Translations under genes and position numbers: made by a program
The notes under the pieces: model-generated
Databases searched by the model: none
Told to the model about the DNA's origin: nothing
The model's input: the letters and a program-made list of their open reading frames with translations, nothing else
Shown here: positions 30,704 through 40,798 of the stretch, piece after piece
How the letters are laid out: the number at the start of each line of letters is the position of its first letter
How positions within the stretch are numbered: position 1 is the stretch's first letter
Assembly: GCA_014621425.1 (NCBI GenBank)
Contig: JAANBB010000088.1
Coordinates: 54,483-118,482, forward strand
Origin: Cylindrodendrum hubeiense
Taxonomy: Eukaryota; Ascomycota; Sordariomycetes; Hypocreales; Nectriaceae
Reading direction: 5' to 3'
Length of the DNA: 64,000 nt

Positions 30704-31955
30704 CTAACTAGTGGTACGAGCAGTCAAGTGTTCTTCTAAAGCTGCTTTGGGAAACTTCAGCCATCCCTGCCACTCGGAGCCCAGGCTTCCACAAATGGAC
30801 TCAAGCAGGAACCGACTGCCGTCGCCGATCGCCCAGAAATGCCGACCACGATGTAATAGTACCGCATAGTGGGCGAGTATAACAAGGGCTTCTGATTGCC
30901 GTTGGTGCAGCAAATCTATGTACTCCGGAGAAGCAAGTATCAGCCATGCAACTATTGCGGGCAGTCGGATTTTGTTTTCCGAAGCTGCATGCTGGGAATC
31001 GAACACCTGCTGAAGATATACTACTGCTTGCTGATATGCCTTCCGAGAGGACGCGTTTATATTTGCGGCATCGACCATATCATGCAGTGCGTCGCATTCT
31101 GACCCATTTGCATCTGTCGGTTGCATGATGGATTGATCATCAAGAAGGGGTCCTAACTCCGTGTCGCGCAGCAGATGTTTGCTTTGGCCCATGACGGCTA
31201 GCACACCGCGATACACAGTTATACAATGTGTGAATCCATCGATGAACGCACTGAGATTGTCTCGTTGATACATCAATGTCTCGCAAAGGAGCTGGGCGCC
31301 AACCAATGTCGAGAATAGGAACATGGGGACGCAGTTGGCAGGGGTAACTTCCAGGACGGGGTTGGCTTCGTTGAATAGTGATAGAGCACGGCTTTGCAAG
31401 CCCGTAGCATATTCGCGGTAATAGGTGCATGATTCGGTAGGCATGGTGCTTAGATGTAAAGCTGATATTGCTAGAGTTTGATGCATCAGATACGGTGTTC
31501 TAATGGCATGCTTTATGTACATGGCGATCGGAATGACGTCTGTGTGCACTGACGTCTCGACGTGTAGAAATCCTTCGCTGAACAGATTGTTGAAGAGCTC
31601 GATATGAGTGGAGTTTACGTTGTAAGGGTCAACTGGTTGGTGATTGCTAATGCCGAGTTCAGGCCATGAAGTTGGCGTTGGTGTTGAGGGAGCGGTTGAG
31701 ATAGTGCTCGATGACGCGGCATGTGAATGGGCATGGGAGTAAGCTGGCACGATGTACGGCGAGTCTCTGCTAAGATATGAGCAGCGCATCTCTGACGCGC
31801 CACAGTTGGCGCAAATTGGTCGACGTTCATCGCACTTCAAGAGTCGGTTAGGTGTTAGAGTCAAGGGCCGATAGGACAAGCCGACTCACCTTCATGTGCC
31901 GTCTTTTGCATTCAAGACACCCATTTTTGGACTTTTTGTGAGGTCGACGAGACAT
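30704..31955 (-). CDS. Zn2Cys6 transcription factor, UPC2-like
   Basis: Two exons, 31890-31955 and 30704-31834, joined by a 55-nt intron (GTGAGT donor) that falls inside the zinc cluster; 398 aa. The cluster is residues 13-40 with C-x2-C-x6-C-x6-C-x2-C-x6-C spacing. The lead-in PHKKSKNGCLECKRRHMKCD is the signature of the sterol-uptake-control (Upc2/Ecm22-like) branch. The rest (HIELFNNLFSEGF, RTPYLMHQTLAISALHLS) is the fungal-specific activation and ligand domain. Nuclear regulator by family. It is divergent from an RTA1-like gene across 730 bases that carry a 20-bp palindrome and half-sites, so it may regulate that gene and itself (inference). Confidence 0.92.
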
Positions 31956-32685
31956 GGCTCAGTGCAACACCTACGTAATTATAGCTTTACTGGAGCTATT
32001 CAGTGCCTAACCTAAGTATGGGCTATGGTCTACCGAAGCGGCTATCTCGGCAGTTTGATGCGTGCCAGGCTCCAGGCAGCAAGCTCAATGGTGCAGCCAG
32101 AATTGTGGTCATGGCATTCGGAGGCACATTGCTCCGCGCCGAGTTCTGGAAATTGCCTGTGAGATTGTGCTGACACGCCTCGTATCACAACCCTGATACA
32201 AGGTTGGTGAGGAAGATTGGAATTTCCGGTCTTGTTCCTCGTACGCTGAGCCACTCAAAACACCCGGTGAGACCCACCATTTTAGTGTACGCGTACACTA
32301 AGCCCAAAGCATCCAGGGAGATCCCGCCTTGCTAGTGTACGTGCGAGCTAACCCCAAAACTGGGGTATACTCGTACACTAACTCGTGTGAGACGTTGATC
32401 CGGGATCGATCTCTAAATAAAGCTGTCGGCTCTTGCGATATGCAGATTTCGCAGTAACAGTTGTCATTTTGTTGATTGAGGCTGTGTGCAGCCAGACATA
32501 CATATATACCCTCTTCTTCCTTGACTGGAGCTGCAGCTAACTAAGAACCAGATCATCCCCGAAGCCCAAGACTCACCCTCACTCAGCGAGACATTCACCT
32601 AAAGGCATTGATCTTAATCGTTTGTGGGGTCTCGAAGTCCTGCTCGGCCTCCATTTTCTCCGACACACCCCTACATACGACGACC
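31956..32685. other. Divergent promoter region, regulator and RTA1-like gene
   Basis: 730 bases between start codons. It contains the palindromic site cluster described separately, and a CTAAATAAAGC patch at 32411-32421. No reading frame is supported. Confidence 0.5.
32282..32381. promoter_or_regulatory. Palindromic operator candidate with additional half-sites
   Basis: A perfect 20-bp palindrome, TTAGTGTACGCGTACACTAA, sits at 32282-32301. Its half-site recurs as CTAGTGTACG at 32332-32341 and CGTACACTAA at 32372-32381. Three sites within 100 bases, about 310-400 bases before the RTA1-like start, suggest binding by a dimeric factor; the adjacent zinc-cluster regulator is the obvious candidate. 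Confidence 0.65.
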
Positions 32686-33619
32686 ATGACCCAACTGAAG
32701 CCCGTCGACGGGTCAGACGTCTACCTCTGGAAACATCTTCCTTCAATCCCAGCCGCAAGCGCATTCCTCGTCTTATTCACGTTGATTACTGCCATTCACT
32801 GTTGGCGTATGGTTAAGACGCAAGCATGGTTCACTAGCGCTTTTGCTATCGGTGGATTGTGTACGTGGTTTTCTCTGTCCTATCTTGTCAGGCAATATGG
32901 CAAACCATTTGGTTTACTCAGAAAGACTTTTGTACTTGCTAACTCCTTTTTCTTTTCCAGTTCAAATAATCGGCTATGCCATCCGCATACTTTCTCATTA
33001 CTACACGAACCAGATCGCGCCATACGTCATCCAAATCACCTTCATTCTCCTCGCGCCCGTCTTCTACGCCGCCTCGATCTATATGGTGCTCAGCCGTCTG
33101 GTTGTCAGCGTGAACGGCGAGCGTTGCTCAATCGTTCGCCCCTCCAGGATGACAAAGATATTCCTCGCCGGCGATCTCCTCTCGCTGTCTGTACAGGGAA
33201 ATGCTGCCGGGTTAACGGCAAAGGCCAAGACTCAAAAGATTGGAGAATATATCGTCGTCTCTGGCCTATTTATCCAGTTGATTGTGTTTGGATACTTCAT
33301 CGCCGTTGCGGTGATATTCGACATGAGGATGCGGAGACATGTCATCAAGGAGCCCGAGCTGACACGAAATATCCCGTGGAGACAAGGATTGAAGATGCTC
33401 TACGCCTGTAGCGTGTTGATTATGGTAAGATCAATCTTTCGCGTTGTTGAGTATCTGATGGGCGTGGATGGGTATTTGTTGTCTCATGAGTGGCCCATGT
33501 ACGTCTTTGATGCTGTGCTCATGTTGGCTGTCCAGATCATTTTCTTTGTTTGGTTCCCGGACAAGTTTAGCCAGGGCGAAGGGCACGTCCTCGTGGGGAA
33601 TGAGTTGATAACTCGGTAA
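32686..33619 (+). CDS. RTA1-like seven-segment membrane protein
   Basis: Two exons, 32686-32860 and 32961-33619, with a 100-nt intron ending in a long pyrimidine tract; 277 aa. The RTA1/RSB1 family is fungal-specific, with seven membrane helices, and is linked to lipid translocation and resistance to toxic lipids or 7-aminocholesterol. Hallmarks are the helix-4 stretch AGDLLSLSVQGNAAGL, then RSIFRVVEYLMG and GYLLSHEWPMYVFDAVLM. Seven hydrophobic stretches can be counted and the loops are short, as expected. In yeasts several RTA-type genes respond to sterol or multidrug zinc-cluster regulators, which fits the divergent UPC2-like neighbour; the link here is inference. Confidence 0.92.
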
Positions 33620-33864
33620 AGACCCAACGGACGCCCAATTCAAGAAAAGAGTGGATGACGCCGTGAGAGTACGATCGTATGCTGGGTATGGTTGGTTGGA
33701 GGCAATTTCATGTATCGTTTTAATAGAATAACACTACCCTCACTAATATTTCAATCTTCCCCGTAAGCCTACTACTCAACAAAGATTCAGAACTCCGACA
33801 CGGAATGAGCTTCTCAGGACCGTAGAGTCTCGACTCGGCTGACTGCTTGATATTTCACCGCTCT

Positions 33865-34632
33865 TCAATTCCTCCCACTACCAGATTGGTGTCGGCCCAT
33901 ACTTGGGCTTCTTCTTTGGAGGATAGCTGGCAATGACAAAAAGTCATATACCGAAACGGCTAGAAGAATTAAACCAACTATGTAGTAAGTAGGTTCGGTA
34001 AATATTTCCGGAATTGTAAGAGCCCAGAAGCTGAAGGGAGCAAACGTCCAGATTGTCCCAACAATGTTGACAAGCGCAAACCCAAGACTGAGCCCTTCTC
34101 TCGATCCTCTTTCCAAGTACCCCGGGGTCAGGCCAAGCACAATAAGAACGTTGGTGAGAGAGAACCATTGCATTAAGCAACCTTCTCCCATAAGAAGAAT
34201 CATTAATGCAACGACAGCGTACATGCCCATTTGTAGGACAACAGCATAACAGAGGACTGGGCGGAGTTGAGGATTTGGACCAAAGTAAGACGAGAAGGTA
34301 GCCGCGCGATTCTTTGTGATATCTCGGTAAATGCAGAAGATTTCGAGGCAAGTCCAGATCAACAGAGCTACTGATGTTCCTCGAAGGAACCAATGTCCAT
34401 TGTATCGCGAGGCTGCGTTGGCGAGCAAAAACGACCATGTAGAGTCATGGGCAAGGTAGAAGGAGTGCATCCAAAAGGGCATGGGGCCCTTTCCTTCCCG
34501 TAGAGTCAGACTGATGGCGTAGACATACTGGGCGTAGCCAACCATGAAGCTAATTCCAGCTGCTGCTAGTAACGGTGTGTTGTCGAGGGTGAATGTTTCC
34601 GTGAGTCTCTCATAATAGTCTATGTTCATCAT
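33865..34632 (-). CDS. Polytopic integral membrane protein, function unknown
   Basis: Single exon, 255 aa, with about seven hydrophobic segments from LLAAAGISFMVGYAQYVYAI to YYIVGLILLAVSVYDFL. Conserved-looking polar positions inside membrane regions (FYLAHDSTWSFLLAN, LEIFCIYRDI) suggest a channel, receptor or membrane enzyme. Size and topology recall the small membrane-bound terpene cyclases of fungal meroterpenoid pathways, but I could not find their diagnostic residues and no biosynthetic genes lie nearby, so that assignment is not made. The polar C-terminus (RRSPSMGRHQSGSGRN) may be misread if a late intron exists. It is convergent with the RTA1-like gene, 245 bases between stops. Confidence 0.75.
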   Translation of the reverse strand: MMNIDYYERLTETFTLDNTPLLAAAGISFMVGYAQYVYAISLTLREGKGPMPFWMHSFYLAHDSTWSFLLANAASRYNGHWFLRGTSVALLIWTCLEIFCIYRDITKNRAATFSSYFGPNPQLRPVLCYAVVLQMGMYAVVALMILLMGEGCLMQWFSLTNVLIVLGLTPGYLERGSREGLSLGFALVNIVGTIWTFAPFSFWALTIPEIFTEPTYYIVGLILLAVSVYDFLSLPAILQRRSPSMGRHQSGSGRN

Positions 34633-37229
34633 GGCGAATGTTGGAAATGTGAATCATAAGCCTAGGTGATTGGTTATGGTAAATGTGTGATTGAAGCAAC
34701 AAGTACTCGGGGGCTCTGATGTCTTAAATAATGGACCCCAGTGGACAAGCTAAGCTGGCAGGGGACTTTCATTCAGAGGAGAAACCCAAAATCTCACAAG
34801 CACCGTGTCCAAATATTTAGCGAATATTCGGGAAACGTCCTGATACGACTCATGGTCCCGGATCAAAGGGACCCATATCTCCGAGCATCCACGAGGATCC
34901 ACTCGCGATAGCTCATTTGATCAGTCCATCAGGGGATATTCTGGAGGCGAACTGGGTCTAATAGTCGAATGATGCACTAACAAGACGCTAAGGCTTTTCA
35001 GGCAGTACGCAAGCCCCATGAAGTGAGGTGTTTCGGCGTTCTGACTTACTGAGTGGGCAACCTGGTCTCTGTTGTTCGTGAGGAGACTGGGGTCTGACGC
35101 ATTTCTGGAGATGCATCATAGGCCATTTATGAACACAAACTCGCAGTGAATGAATTGAATGATGTTGGAAATCCAGCCAAGACCGAAATTCCCGGTATTC
35201 TGGGTAAAGCCTTCACGTGAGGGAATATTTATCTTCAAGGGTCTCCGATCGAGTCGATGCCCCGGTTTCGGGTTCTGACAGGGGTCCGCAGGCTCAGGAT
35301 ACCGAGCGAGATGCATGCAATCTTCATCTAAAGCACCGCATTTTCGTTGGAACACCAGGTGATTCGCTAAGCTATTGAAGAAATTTCAACATGCAATCAA
35401 CCGGACAACGTCGCGTGGTCATACGAGTCACAGGGTCACGGCGTTCGTTCGGAAATTGAGGCCGGGAAAGTCGAAGCTACAACTCCGAACAAGTGCTGTC
35501 CGGAAAATCGGAGTTCAGGCGTCAAACATTAGCAAAGGTCCGAAACACCGAACAAAGAGAACCTACGCGGGATGGGTCATTTAACTACATATTCTAGTCT
35601 TACTGATGTCGGCCCGAAGCTTTCCTTACTACTCCCCAGGTGGGCTCGCAGTCAAGATCGGAAAGAGAAGCCGAGGGACCACTAACTCGTTGTGGGAGCA
35701 AAGTTTACCCTGGTAGATCGAACAGCGGTGTATCTGACTACGGACTTTAAGTGTTCGTTTACCTTGTTGCTCTCCCGTTGCCATCTCACCATTCATCATG
35801 CCAAGTATGTAACAGTCTCCGGCTAGAATTCAGTGTTCTTTTCGTCGCCTGTCATAAAAATGTGACCCTAATCCAATCGCTATTAAAGCAGGCGAGCGAG
35901 CTGGGAAGGTTTAATTTCGAAGTTGTAACATCAGTGTACGTGTATCTTCGCCAATCAATGCAAAATAAGATGCAGACGACTGCGAAGCGGCAGGAGATTA
36001 TGACTAACATCCGGGATCTATTCTCGTCACAATACCACTGGCACAGATCTAGACAACGCAAAGCTTTACATTCATGACAACTGATAAATCCTTTCTCGTG
36101 CCGATCTGAGTGGTATCGTTGTTGGGTTACACAATTTGCTTACCAACTCTACTCAGGAAGATATCTCTCACTGTTACTTGACAACGCGCAGCTGCAGGAT
36201 GTTTTGGGATGATTCACCGAGTAGTTCAAGACGATATTTGACCAGCTAACTGGTAAGGCCGGATGAGGCAACCCAGGTATTCGTATCGAAATAAAATAGG
36301 AATCCATGTTTTGGTGTAAGAGGATCGTCTCATAGCCATTGCAGACAGGCGAGTATATTTCTCCGTCTTTTAAGCAGTGGTGTAGGTAATGATCGTCCCA
36401 GATAGAATTTACACCGTTGCTGAACCAACCGGAACCGAGCCGGCCAGGGTATTTACTGGCAACAGAGCTGTGACTTCTTCCACTATGACCTCAGCTTGGC
36501 ACAACCGAGACCGATAAGTCCCAGGAGATTACAATTGAGAGCTAAAATGAGATAAAAATAATGGCAGGCCTCTAGTTTGCCAAGACGTCACATATGATCC
36601 TCATCTAGAATTAGCTGCAGCCTGGAGATTGTCAACTTGAGCAGCGGCAAACTTGACAGTGTCTGTGGAAATCTAAGAAATCTAACTGACGCACGAGCTC
36701 TGGATGCATGGGAGTCGAGAGTTCTTTTAGCGCCCGTCTCGTGGTCAGTGGGTAGTGCACGTTGTCGTGTCTCAGATGGTATGAATCGCCATTGCCCACT
36801 CATTTTTATATCTCCCAAACTGCCGATTCTGGGATTTCGTTGTCCTCCAATCGTTGCGCTACAGTGTACAGTCCCGTCGTGCGTTGTTTCATCCATCGCG
36901 TCACCAACAGCTCGAATCCCTCCACCTGCTGCTCAGCCGCTCGATCCCCGTGTTTCAAGCCCCGTTACTGCTCCACTTATCGTCGCATTGACTTAATGTT
37001 ATTGGCGGTTGTCAAGCTTCATGATGAAGCTCCCGGAGCTAGCAGCCAGGGATTGGTTTTATTAGTAGTACGGGGGAAGGATGGAAGCTGTTTAAAAAAG
37101 CTCGGCTCCCGCATGCTGCTTTCAGGTCCCATCACCAGCTTTCAACTGCGTCGCGACACCAACCTACCCCGTCAATTGACTCAATTGCTTCCAGAAGTCT
37201 CTGAATAGACGATACAAAGAACCCGCATC
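34633..37229. other. Long gene-poor region
   Basis: 2.6 kb with no supported gene. Open frames at 35116-35355, 35751-36077 and 36588-37208 are short, unsupported and overlapped by frames on the other strand. The last 150 bases are the promoter and leader of the GPI-protein gene. Confidence 0.4.
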
Positions 37230-37919
37230 ATGACGCGATCTCTGTTTCTTCTAGCTCTGTACAGCGGTGCTGCTGCAGCCGCCGCGGCGAAGACGACTGT
37301 GAAGGTCGACTTTATTGGTTACAATCAGGAAGGCGTCCAGGCCTCCATCGTTGACGTCGATTCCGCAGCCACCACCTTTGCCCTCAGTTGCCCGGAATCA
37401 GCCTCCTGCTATGTGCCTGGTGGGTCGATGAACTTTACATACGGCCCATCTACAATGGCGTATACTTTTGTTGATGATGAATCACACATGTGAGTATTCT
37501 GAAAGTTCTAGCAAGCAATGCTGCATGCGAGATCAGTGACTAATGCAATATACGCGTCATTCAGTACCAACTCTTTAAGTTGTAAGCTGACGCCCAGCAA
37601 AGACGTCGCCGATTGCACGGGCGTGGTGGAGTCTAAGGCCTCAGGGACCGTAAGAACATCGGCTATAAAGACGACAGCGAGCGGATACACGGCCACCGCC
37701 ATCAACGTCACGATCACAGCCGGTGCCACCAAGCTCTCAGCCAATGCAGCAGAAACTACCGGTTCGGACGCCACTGCCTCCACTGTCGCCACTGCAGCCG
37801 CCACCGGTTCCTCATCTACTGCAAGCAATACAGATAACGGAGGAGGACCTGTCGCCACGCAGAACGTTGTCCTCGCGGGTTTTGTGGCCGCGGTTGGTGG
37901 TGCGGTCATGTTGCTCTAG
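37230..37919 (+). CDS. GPI-anchored cell-surface protein
   Basis: Two exons, 37230-37489 and 37565-37919, with a 75-nt intron (GTGAGT, ATTCAG); 204 aa. Signal peptide MTRSLFLLALYSGAAAAAAA. A mature domain with two cysteines (LSCPESASCYVPGG) and two more after the splice (LSCKLTPSKDVADC) suggests two disulfides. A Ser/Thr/Ala-rich stalk follows (TGSDATASTVATAAATGSSS). The C-terminus NGGGPVATQNVVLAGFVAAVGG is a GPI signal: small omega-site residues then a hydrophobic tail. This layout is typical of mould wall or membrane proteins. No catalytic domain is seen; the role is presumably structural or adhesive. Confidence 0.88.
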
Positions 37920-38497
37920 AGTAGTAGAAATAGGCAACTGCGAGTGTCGCAGATTTGGAGGTGAATAGGAACTACGATTCAATGCTTGTGGCTCTTTTGA
38001 AGAATTGGAAGGCGAATACTAGCTGTGGATAAATTTTAAAACTCAGCGCGGGGTGAGGGTTAAGTGAGGGCAATAGGTGAGAGATTCATGTAATCCACCA
38101 AACATACCTAATTATCGCAAACAATGCCTGCCCGTTCCGCATGAAAACTCAAACTTTTGGCGCCTCAAGAAGTTCCTAGATATTATGCCAAGGTCGGCTC
38201 GTTCCTGAATTGTCTGAGTAACACCGAGATGATAGCTAAGTCAAAGGATATGAGCTCCACAGCAACGGACAAGCAGAACTTGAGATGATCTGGCCAGTCA
38301 TTCTATAACCAAAACCCAGTTCATTCATGACATGCTTCGTAAGCATCGACCTTGGGAAGAAAATATTTCCACCGCAAGGTGTATTTCCTATATAATTATT
38401 CTACAATTAGTGCATCCGCTACCACGTGCTCTGGAGGGTCGAGTTGACATAGTAATATCACTGACTCTACAGTCACCTAGCTCACTTATAAAGCAGT
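37920..38497. other. Convergent intergenic region
   Basis: 3' flanks of two convergent genes. Nothing else is supported. Confidence 0.35.
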
Positions 38498-38890
38498 TTA
38501 AAACCATCCAACCAACCGGGCACCTAGCCCAAAGCTCAATGGAACGAAGATCCAGTGGCCCCATTCCATACCTTCGATCTGCCATCGACTAATGAACCCA
38601 TCGATCAGAGCAATCGGGGTGCCCGAGAGCATCACGTAGCCTAGTGTTTTTCGGTCTGCGGTGAACCAAACAGCAATTATCGTCAGGCTTATCGTCAAGT
38701 TTCGTACACCCGCCATTCGTACGAGAGAATGTGCGAGTTTCTGCCCCTCCAGCTCCGGTGGGGCGGGAAACCCCAGGAGTGAGAGCGCGTTCCCGGGGCG
38801 GAGAAGTGAGTTAAGACCAACTAGACCAGGCATCAGGCCAAGGGCAAAGACCACGTTCGCAGTGTAGTCATTGCTTTGAATGTGGCCCAT
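38498..38890 (-). CDS. Small DUF4267-type membrane protein
   Basis: 130 aa with four hydrophobic segments. The pattern NVVFALGLMPGLVGLNSLL, ALSLLGFP, RMAGVRNLTISLTIIAVWF and GTPIALIDGFISRW matches the small four-helix DUF4267 proteins widespread in moulds, with the recurrent VRN and DG motifs. I chose the ATG at 38890; the frame stays open upstream to 39094, but those residues are low in complexity and unlike the family. Function is unknown. Family members often lie near secondary-metabolite or stress genes, but no such cluster is evident here. Confidence 0.82.
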   Translation of the reverse strand: MGHIQSNDYTANVVFALGLMPGLVGLNSLLRPGNALSLLGFPAPPELEGQKLAHSLVRMAGVRNLTISLTIIAVWFTADRKTLGYVMLSGTPIALIDGFISRWQIEGMEWGHWIFVPLSFGLGARLVGWF

Positions 38891-39956
38891 TTTGGGTTGG
38901 TTCTTAGGTCTTGAGTGTGATATCGTGATGTGAATTTTACAATTTGGAGCAATTGAGATTTTGAGATTTTCTTTTATGATCTGAATCAGTTGTATGTTTA
39001 AGTCTGGGTTCAGCCTGGATTTAAACCTAGGCGCTAGTCTAGGTGGTGTTGACGGGCAGAACCCCGACATTATGCCCGATAGCGAATAGTTCAACGGACT
39101 AATGAAATGCTAGGTCACAGGATTAAGAGCGTGATTTGGACGCACTTGTCGGTTTAGGGCGTGCTCAAACTGTAATAAACCGCCGAACTGCTAAATGGCA
39201 CTTCGGTTCTAGCTGCGAAAATACGGTAATACCTTCAATATCCCAACATAGTTACGCTGTTACGCATCTTTCCACTTTCTTCCTGCTGGGGTTGTTTTTA
39301 CTTATTTGATGTTATTTTGATCACAACCAGTTGATCTTGTCGCGAATCTGTTTGAGCCTGGCTAATTTTGCTGGTCGTCAACCTACCAACCAGGGTGCTG
39401 GTGACGTCGTATTTTGCAATTGACTACTGGAAAATCCTCTTCGGCCAATTCTATTCGAATATTCGTTGTCGGCTTTGTTGTTGTCGGACATTTTCTGACA
39501 GCGAAGCGGCCATAACATCTGGCATTGTCGCTAGCGGAAAATCTTTATTCTTGACGATCAAATTGCACTCTCAAACAATTCGGAATATCCCAACCCGAAC
39601 AGGGAAGACGGACGTTACAAAAGGACCTGTTATACCGGTGAGTTCCTAAATCAGAGAAGACTGCAAAGCTAGCCTCGATCTGTAAGGGCTCGGTTGGGGT
39701 CTCATTTCCACATCGGCATCGAAGAGGCACAGCTTTGCTTCGAGTCAGCTGAGATCCAATGTGCGGGGAAACGAACTATGACAGGGAATAATAATATCAC
39801 CCCCCAACCTCGGCTTCGTCTCGTCAATGGTGGCTTCTGAAAGTGGGATATTGAGTTTAACCGTCTGTGGTTCAGTGCTGAGCCGTTTCCTACATCATCA
39901 CCCCACTTGGGCATTCTTCACACCATTCTTTCGATCTTTGAACACAAACTGCAGTA
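38891..39956. other. Divergent promoter region, no gene seen
   Basis: 1.07 kb between the DUF4267 gene and the next gene. No supported frame. Confidence 0.35.
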
Positions 39957-40576
39957 ATGGCGGCCCCTCCCGAAAAGACCACCCATGATCTGAACGGAAA
40001 ATGGGTCATGGTAAGTATGTGCTGCTCGTGCTGCACCATTGTTATTGCTGATTTTGTCAACCGCGATAGAACAAAGAGCTTTCCGACAGCCCTGAGCCAG
40101 TTCTCTCACTACAAGGCATCAATTACTTCACGCGCAAGGGTATCTGCTTGTCGACGATAAACATTGAGATAAAGCAATATATCGCGCTACCCCTGCCCCC
40201 AAGCACATCGACGGACGAGGTCACACATCTCAACACAACCCAATGGAGCACCCTAAACAGCACCCAGGAGGACCGGTGCTTCGATAACACGATGCGCGAT
40301 CATTCAGATTGGATCTTCGGCGCAGTCAAGGGCCTTACGCGGTGGGTGAGTCTGGAAGAAATTGAAGATGAATTCTTGAAGAAGGACTGGCTCGTCGAAG
40401 GCGAGGGCAAGACGCTCATTTTCAGCTTCGCTGAAAGCCAGGGCAATGGCTGGGATGCCACACAGATCTGGGGGTTTCAGACTGTAAATGGCGAGAGGCG
40501 ATATTGTAGGCGTGCATTGGTCACAAAGGGCAAGAAGAGGGCCACTTTTTTGTCTGTTTACGACTACGCCTCGTAG
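39957..40576 (+). CDS. Small conserved fungal protein, lipocalin-like in layout
   Basis: Two exons, 39957-40010 and 40070-40576, with a 59-nt intron (GTAAGT, GATAG); 186 aa. The splice gives DLNGKWVMNKELSDSPEPVL, followed by LQGINYFTRKGICLSTINIEIKQY, HSDWIFGAVKGLTRWV, GWDATQIWGFQTVNGERRYCRR and KRATFLSVYDYAS. The N-terminal GKWVM start, short alternating strands and absence of a signal peptide suggest a small beta-barrel of fatty-acid-binding or lipocalin type. I recognise this as a recurrent uncharacterised ascomycete family, without a known ligand. Both exons show a consistent frame. Confidence 0.75.
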
Positions 40577-40798
40577 AAGGTGTGGTGTAGCGAGGTGTCT
40601 TATGGTCATTCAATATTTCTCTCTATTTTAAAATTGAAATAAATGTGCAACTTCAAGTCTCAAATCACGGCCAGGTGAGTCAAGCCTGCATAATTTAACA
40701 GCATATTTCATCCATCAGCTGGATTACAACCTTTACTGCTCTACGAAGAATCGGTTCCAAAGTGAATCCTAAATTACAGATTCTGTTTCTCTCTATTT

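Noticed and set aside
33865..34632. Membrane terpene cyclase of meroterpenoid pathways
   Set aside because: Size and helix number fit, but the diagnostic acidic residues were not found and no prenyltransferase, epoxidase or synthase gene lies nearby.
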